Assembly (NCBI GenBank): GCA_001858525.1
Contig: LAPX01000003.1
Span: 1-64,000, forward strand
Reading direction: 5' to 3'
Source: Vampirovibrio chlorellavorus
GTDB taxonomy: Bacteria; Cyanobacteriota; Vampirovibrionia; Vampirovibrionales; Vampirovibrionaceae
Length of the DNA: 64,000 nt
The position numbers and the translations under genes were made by a program. A model generated the notes under the pieces. That model was given only the letters and a program-made list of their open reading frames with translations, made no database searches and was not told the origin of the DNA. Shown here in pieces: positions 61,926-64,000 of this stretch (positions are counted from its first letter, which is position 1; every line of letters begins with the position of its first letter).

Positions 61926-61971
61926 TCCCTGCATTTTACTTCCCTTGTAAACGAAAGGAGCTCATTCCACA

Positions 61972-62151
61972 ATGGTTAAAGCGTCTAAAAGTACCCGGGT
62001 TTTGATTTCCCTGCCCGAAAAGTTTTTATCGGAGATCGATTTGCTGGCCGATGAAGAGCAACGCTCTCGGAGTGAATTGATCCGTGAAGCCTTACGGAAC
62101 TATATTCGACAGCATGAAGCGGATTCCTACAAGTCCCAGATCATTGAATAG
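61972..62151 (+). CDS. Ribbon-helix-helix protein 2, 59 aa
   Basis: AAAGGAG about 11 bases upstream of ATG 61972. TRVLISLPEKFLSEIDLLAD and RSRSELIREALRNYIRQH give the same fold as the preceding gene; the two are about 55 percent identical across the core. Probably form homo- or heterodimers and bind the upstream dyads. No toxin partner seen up to 62310. Confidence 0.88.
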   Translation: MVKASKSTRVLISLPEKFLSEIDLLADEEQRSRSELIREALRNYIRQHEADSYKSQIIE

Positions 62152-62310
62152 CGTGCTTTTTTTGGGTTGGCTTTCAATGCCTCTGTGTGAGGGAAGGATA
62201 AGGGGTGGCGCCTGACAGGTTGCCCCGCCCATGTCTTGTAGTTTGTTGATTTCCTGAAGTGTTGACCGTGTTTGAATATTAGATTTCCCCTTCCAGGGGC
62301 CTTGAGTCAC

Positions 62311-63417
62311 CTAGTTTTGCCTGCGCAAAATTCGTTGAATGGCTTCCTGATTTTCAGCATTGATTGGGGCGTTGCCCTGGTTCTTTGCTGAAAAATGGGA
62401 CAGTTGACCTGATCTGGCGCCCGGCGCTAATTTTCCCATGACGGCCAAATCGTATTCGGGGTGCATGTAAGCGGTTTTTGGGGTGAGGAGCAGTATTTCC
62501 CGGCTCATCTGGCGAGACAGTCCGGCGAAGGCCTGTTGACTGTCACTGTCGTTGTAGACCGAGGGCGTTACATTCATAAAACGGTCGGTCTTGATGGAGC
62601 GCACCCAGGAGCCGCCCCACACCATGGGGAATTCCGGGGATTCCGCATCGAAGATCTGCATGCGGCTGCGCACAAAGTAGCGCATTTGCTTGGGGGTGCC
62701 ATCCGTGGCCCATTGCTTCACCCAGTCACTCACGCTGGTGGACTGGGTGGGGTGGGTGTAGTCAAGGTCAGCCTCTACAAAAATAACCCGAGAGATAGCT
62801 TTGTTGTTGCTGCTGAGCTGCTTTAGCAGGTAGTCCATGGCCAAGGGCTCGGGTCGTCCGGCTTTCACATAGTATTTCATAATCTGATCGTAAACGTGCC
62901 CCAGCCCCTGCACCCGGATTTCATCCACGGTGTAAATAGGGTGATAGATTCTCGTTTCAGGAACCTTGAGTTCCAGTCGCTGGGCGTACTCACGAGCGAA
63001 AATGAGTGGCAAGTCACCAAAGGCTTTTTCATTGCCATGTTTTATGACTGGAAAGACCACAATGCCCGGAAGCGGCGTGTAGGCAATGGGCTTGATGCTG
63101 CTTTCCAGAGGGATTAATTTGCTGATAGCGGTTTTAAATCCCAGCGGTTTGTTTGCTGGTGTGCTTGCGGGCATCGACGTTTGCAATGAAACGGGTTGCA
63201 ATGTTGGCTCTGGGACTTGCGCCGAATTGAGGTCGGGCAAGGGTTGTGCCGGGGTCAGGCTGGAGCTGGTTTGGGCGGGCGAGTGATCCAGTGAGGGCAG
63301 GGTTCCCTGGCTCCAGCCTGGGGTCGAGCTCAATAAGCTCCCTAAAAGGGCCAGTGTTACCAATGCTTTCCATTGGACTGGCTGGCATTTAGACGGATGA
63401 AAATGCGAAAAAATCAT
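62311..63417 (-). CDS. Secreted protein of unknown function, 368 aa
   Basis: ATG 63417 follows AGAGGGG. Sec signal peptide (VTLALLGSLLSSTPGWSQG, about 18-37). Residues 38-100 are Pro/Ser/Thr-rich. The C-terminal 260 residues look globular: VFPVIKHGNEKAFGDLPLIF, RVIFVEADLDYTHP, FVRSRMQIFDAESPEFPMVW, and a final basic end. The pattern, including mentions of periodic beta strands, resembles periplasmic or outer-membrane accessory proteins in which a soluble alpha/beta domain follows a flexible linker. No catalytic motif recognised. Confidence 0.78.
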   Translation of the reverse strand: MIFSHFHPSKCQPVQWKALVTLALLGSLLSSTPGWSQGTLPSLDHSPAQTSSSLTPAQPLPDLNSAQVPEPTLQPVSLQTSMPASTPANKPLGFKTAISKLIPLESSIKPIAYTPLPGIVVFPVIKHGNEKAFGDLPLIFAREYAQRLELKVPETRIYHPIYTVDEIRVQGLGHVYDQIMKYYVKAGRPEPLAMDYLLKQLSSNNKAISRVIFVEADLDYTHPTQSTSVSDWVKQWATDGTPKQMRYFVRSRMQIFDAESPEFPMVWGGSWVRSIKTDRFMNVTPSVYNDSDSQQAFAGLSRQMSREILLLTPKTAYMHPEYDLAVMGKLAPGARSGQLSHFSAKNQGNAPINAENQEAIQRILRRQN

Positions 63418-63558
63418 CGAAACCCCTCTTTCAGGCTGGTGGACTTTCGGGGGCAAAGCAACCACAGGCACGGTAATCTTCCTTGATTATGCGCTGTGTC
63501 TGGCCCAAAATAATCGGGAAAATAGTTGATTTTCCTCTAGAAAGTCGGACCCGCCACC

Positions 63559-64000
63559 ATGATTGAACGTTATACCCTGCCTGAAATGTCGGCCTTATGG
63601 ACCCGTGAGGCCATTTTTAAAACCTGGCTGACGGTGGAGTTGGCCGTTTTACAAGTTCAGGAGGAAATGGGGCTGGTGCCCGCGGGGGTTTGTGCCGACG
63701 TGCGCTCTAAAGCCCGCTTTGATATTGCCCGCATCGATGAGATTGAGGCCGAAGTGCGGCACGATGTGATTGCCTTCCTGACCAATGTGGGCGAATCCGT
63801 GGGAGAAAACTCCCGCTTTGTGCACATGGGGCTGACCAGTTCCGATTTGCTGGATACGGCCTTGTCCCTGCAAATTCAGTCGGCTGGTGTCTTAGTGCAG
63901 GATAAACTGACTCAAGTTATTGAAACCGTCAAGCAAAAGGCCTTGGCCCACCGGGACACGGTGATGGTAGGACGTTCCCACGGCATTCACGGGGAGCCCA
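63559..64000 (+). CDS. purB: Adenylosuccinate lyase (partial, 3' end off the window)
   Basis: The first 147 residues are seen. MIERYTLPEMSALWTREAIF, KTWLTVELAVLQVQEEMG, HDVIAFLTNVGES, RFVHMGLTSSDLLDTALSLQ and GRSHGIHGEP are standard PurB (fumarase superfamily) motifs; the SSDLLDTA loop and His of SHGIHGEP are substrate contacts. It makes AMP and an intermediate of IMP synthesis. ATG 63559; the ribosome site is weak. The stop lies beyond 64000. Confidence 0.96.
   Translation, partial: MIERYTLPEMSALWTREAIFKTWLTVELAVLQVQEEMGLVPAGVCADVRSKARFDIARIDEIEAEVRHDVIAFLTNVGESVGENSRFVHMGLTSSDLLDTALSLQIQSAGVLVQDKLTQVIETVKQKALAHRDTVMVGRSHGIHGEP

Noticed and set aside
63551-63561. CCGCCACCATG, like a eukaryotic Kozak start
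   Set aside because: It is simply the purB start region of a bacterial gene; the likeness carries no meaning here.

Overview
This window looks like a chromosomal segment of a Gram-negative, non-photosynthetic relative of the cyanobacteria, most likely a Vampirovibrionia/Melainabacteria member. That placement is an inference. It rests on the overall gene set (lipoproteins, a TonB C-terminal-like protein, paired M16 peptidases, type IV/II-like prepilins, a full methionine salvage branch, no photosynthesis genes), on many lineage-specific hypothetical proteins, and on a small RNA locus built like cyanobacterial Yfr1. Several genes would suit an organism that attacks or lives on eukaryotic cells: an F-box-like repeat protein, a phospholipase D-like protein, a zinc-peptidase-motif protein, a divergent subtilase and a GH8 glycanase. 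A Vampirovibrio-like predator is therefore attractive but unproven. Base composition looks moderate and even by eye, except for a visibly AT-rich gene at 22.9-24.0 kb.

Layout. 0-3.6 kb: a lysine/alanine-tailed phasin-like gene that runs off the left edge, then a lineage-specific cluster including a Gly/Ala-rich protein. 3.8-9.0 kb: smc-scpA-scpB (condensin), overlapping and on the minus strand. 9.4-12.1 kb: two M16 peptidases, the first with the zinc motif and the second without. 12.2-17.8 kb: subtilase, GIY-YIG protein, PLD protein, a small conserved-looking gene, and two tandem prepilins, one with a C9 tract just after its start. 17.9-20.8 kb: uvrA. 20.8-26.0 kb: unknown, secreted and accessory genes including the F-box-like one, a Nudix hydrolase and a lipoprotein. 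26.1-30.8 kb: wecB, a TonB-like protein and topA. 30.8-35.6 kb: an IS5-type MITE, a structured leader, a secreted Asn/Tyr-rich protein, ComEA, the Yfr1-like sRNA, a zinc-ribbon gene, mtnP-yggT, two Fur-box-like sites, a hairpin repeat element and tRNA-Asn.

35.7-43.3 kb: HExxH protein, lipoprotein, corA, a second sRNA candidate, a DUF2145-like protein and a pair of secreted paralogues with a shared unnamed domain. 43.3-50.9 kb: UshA-like 5'-nucleotidase, Fur-family regulator, a double-RRM RNA-binding protein with a small upstream gene, GH8 glycanase divergent from an undecaprenyl-phosphate sugar transferase, and two unknowns. 51.1-53.1 kb: mtnB-mtnD-mtnC. 53.2-64.0 kb: aldehyde dehydrogenase, solute-binding lipoprotein with a small overlapping gene, reductase, tatD, metG, mtaB, two tandem ribbon-helix-helix genes with dyad operators, a secreted unknown, and the start of purB.

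How the genes work together: MtnP (34 kb) and MtnBDC (51-53 kb) are four steps of methionine salvage, with the MtnK/MtnA or equivalent steps outside the window. SMC-ScpA-ScpB form one complex. WecB and the sugar transferase supply envelope or extracellular polysaccharide synthesis. ComEA and the prepilins fit a pilus/DNA-uptake machine. Most remaining genes cannot be assigned to a pathway from sequence alone.
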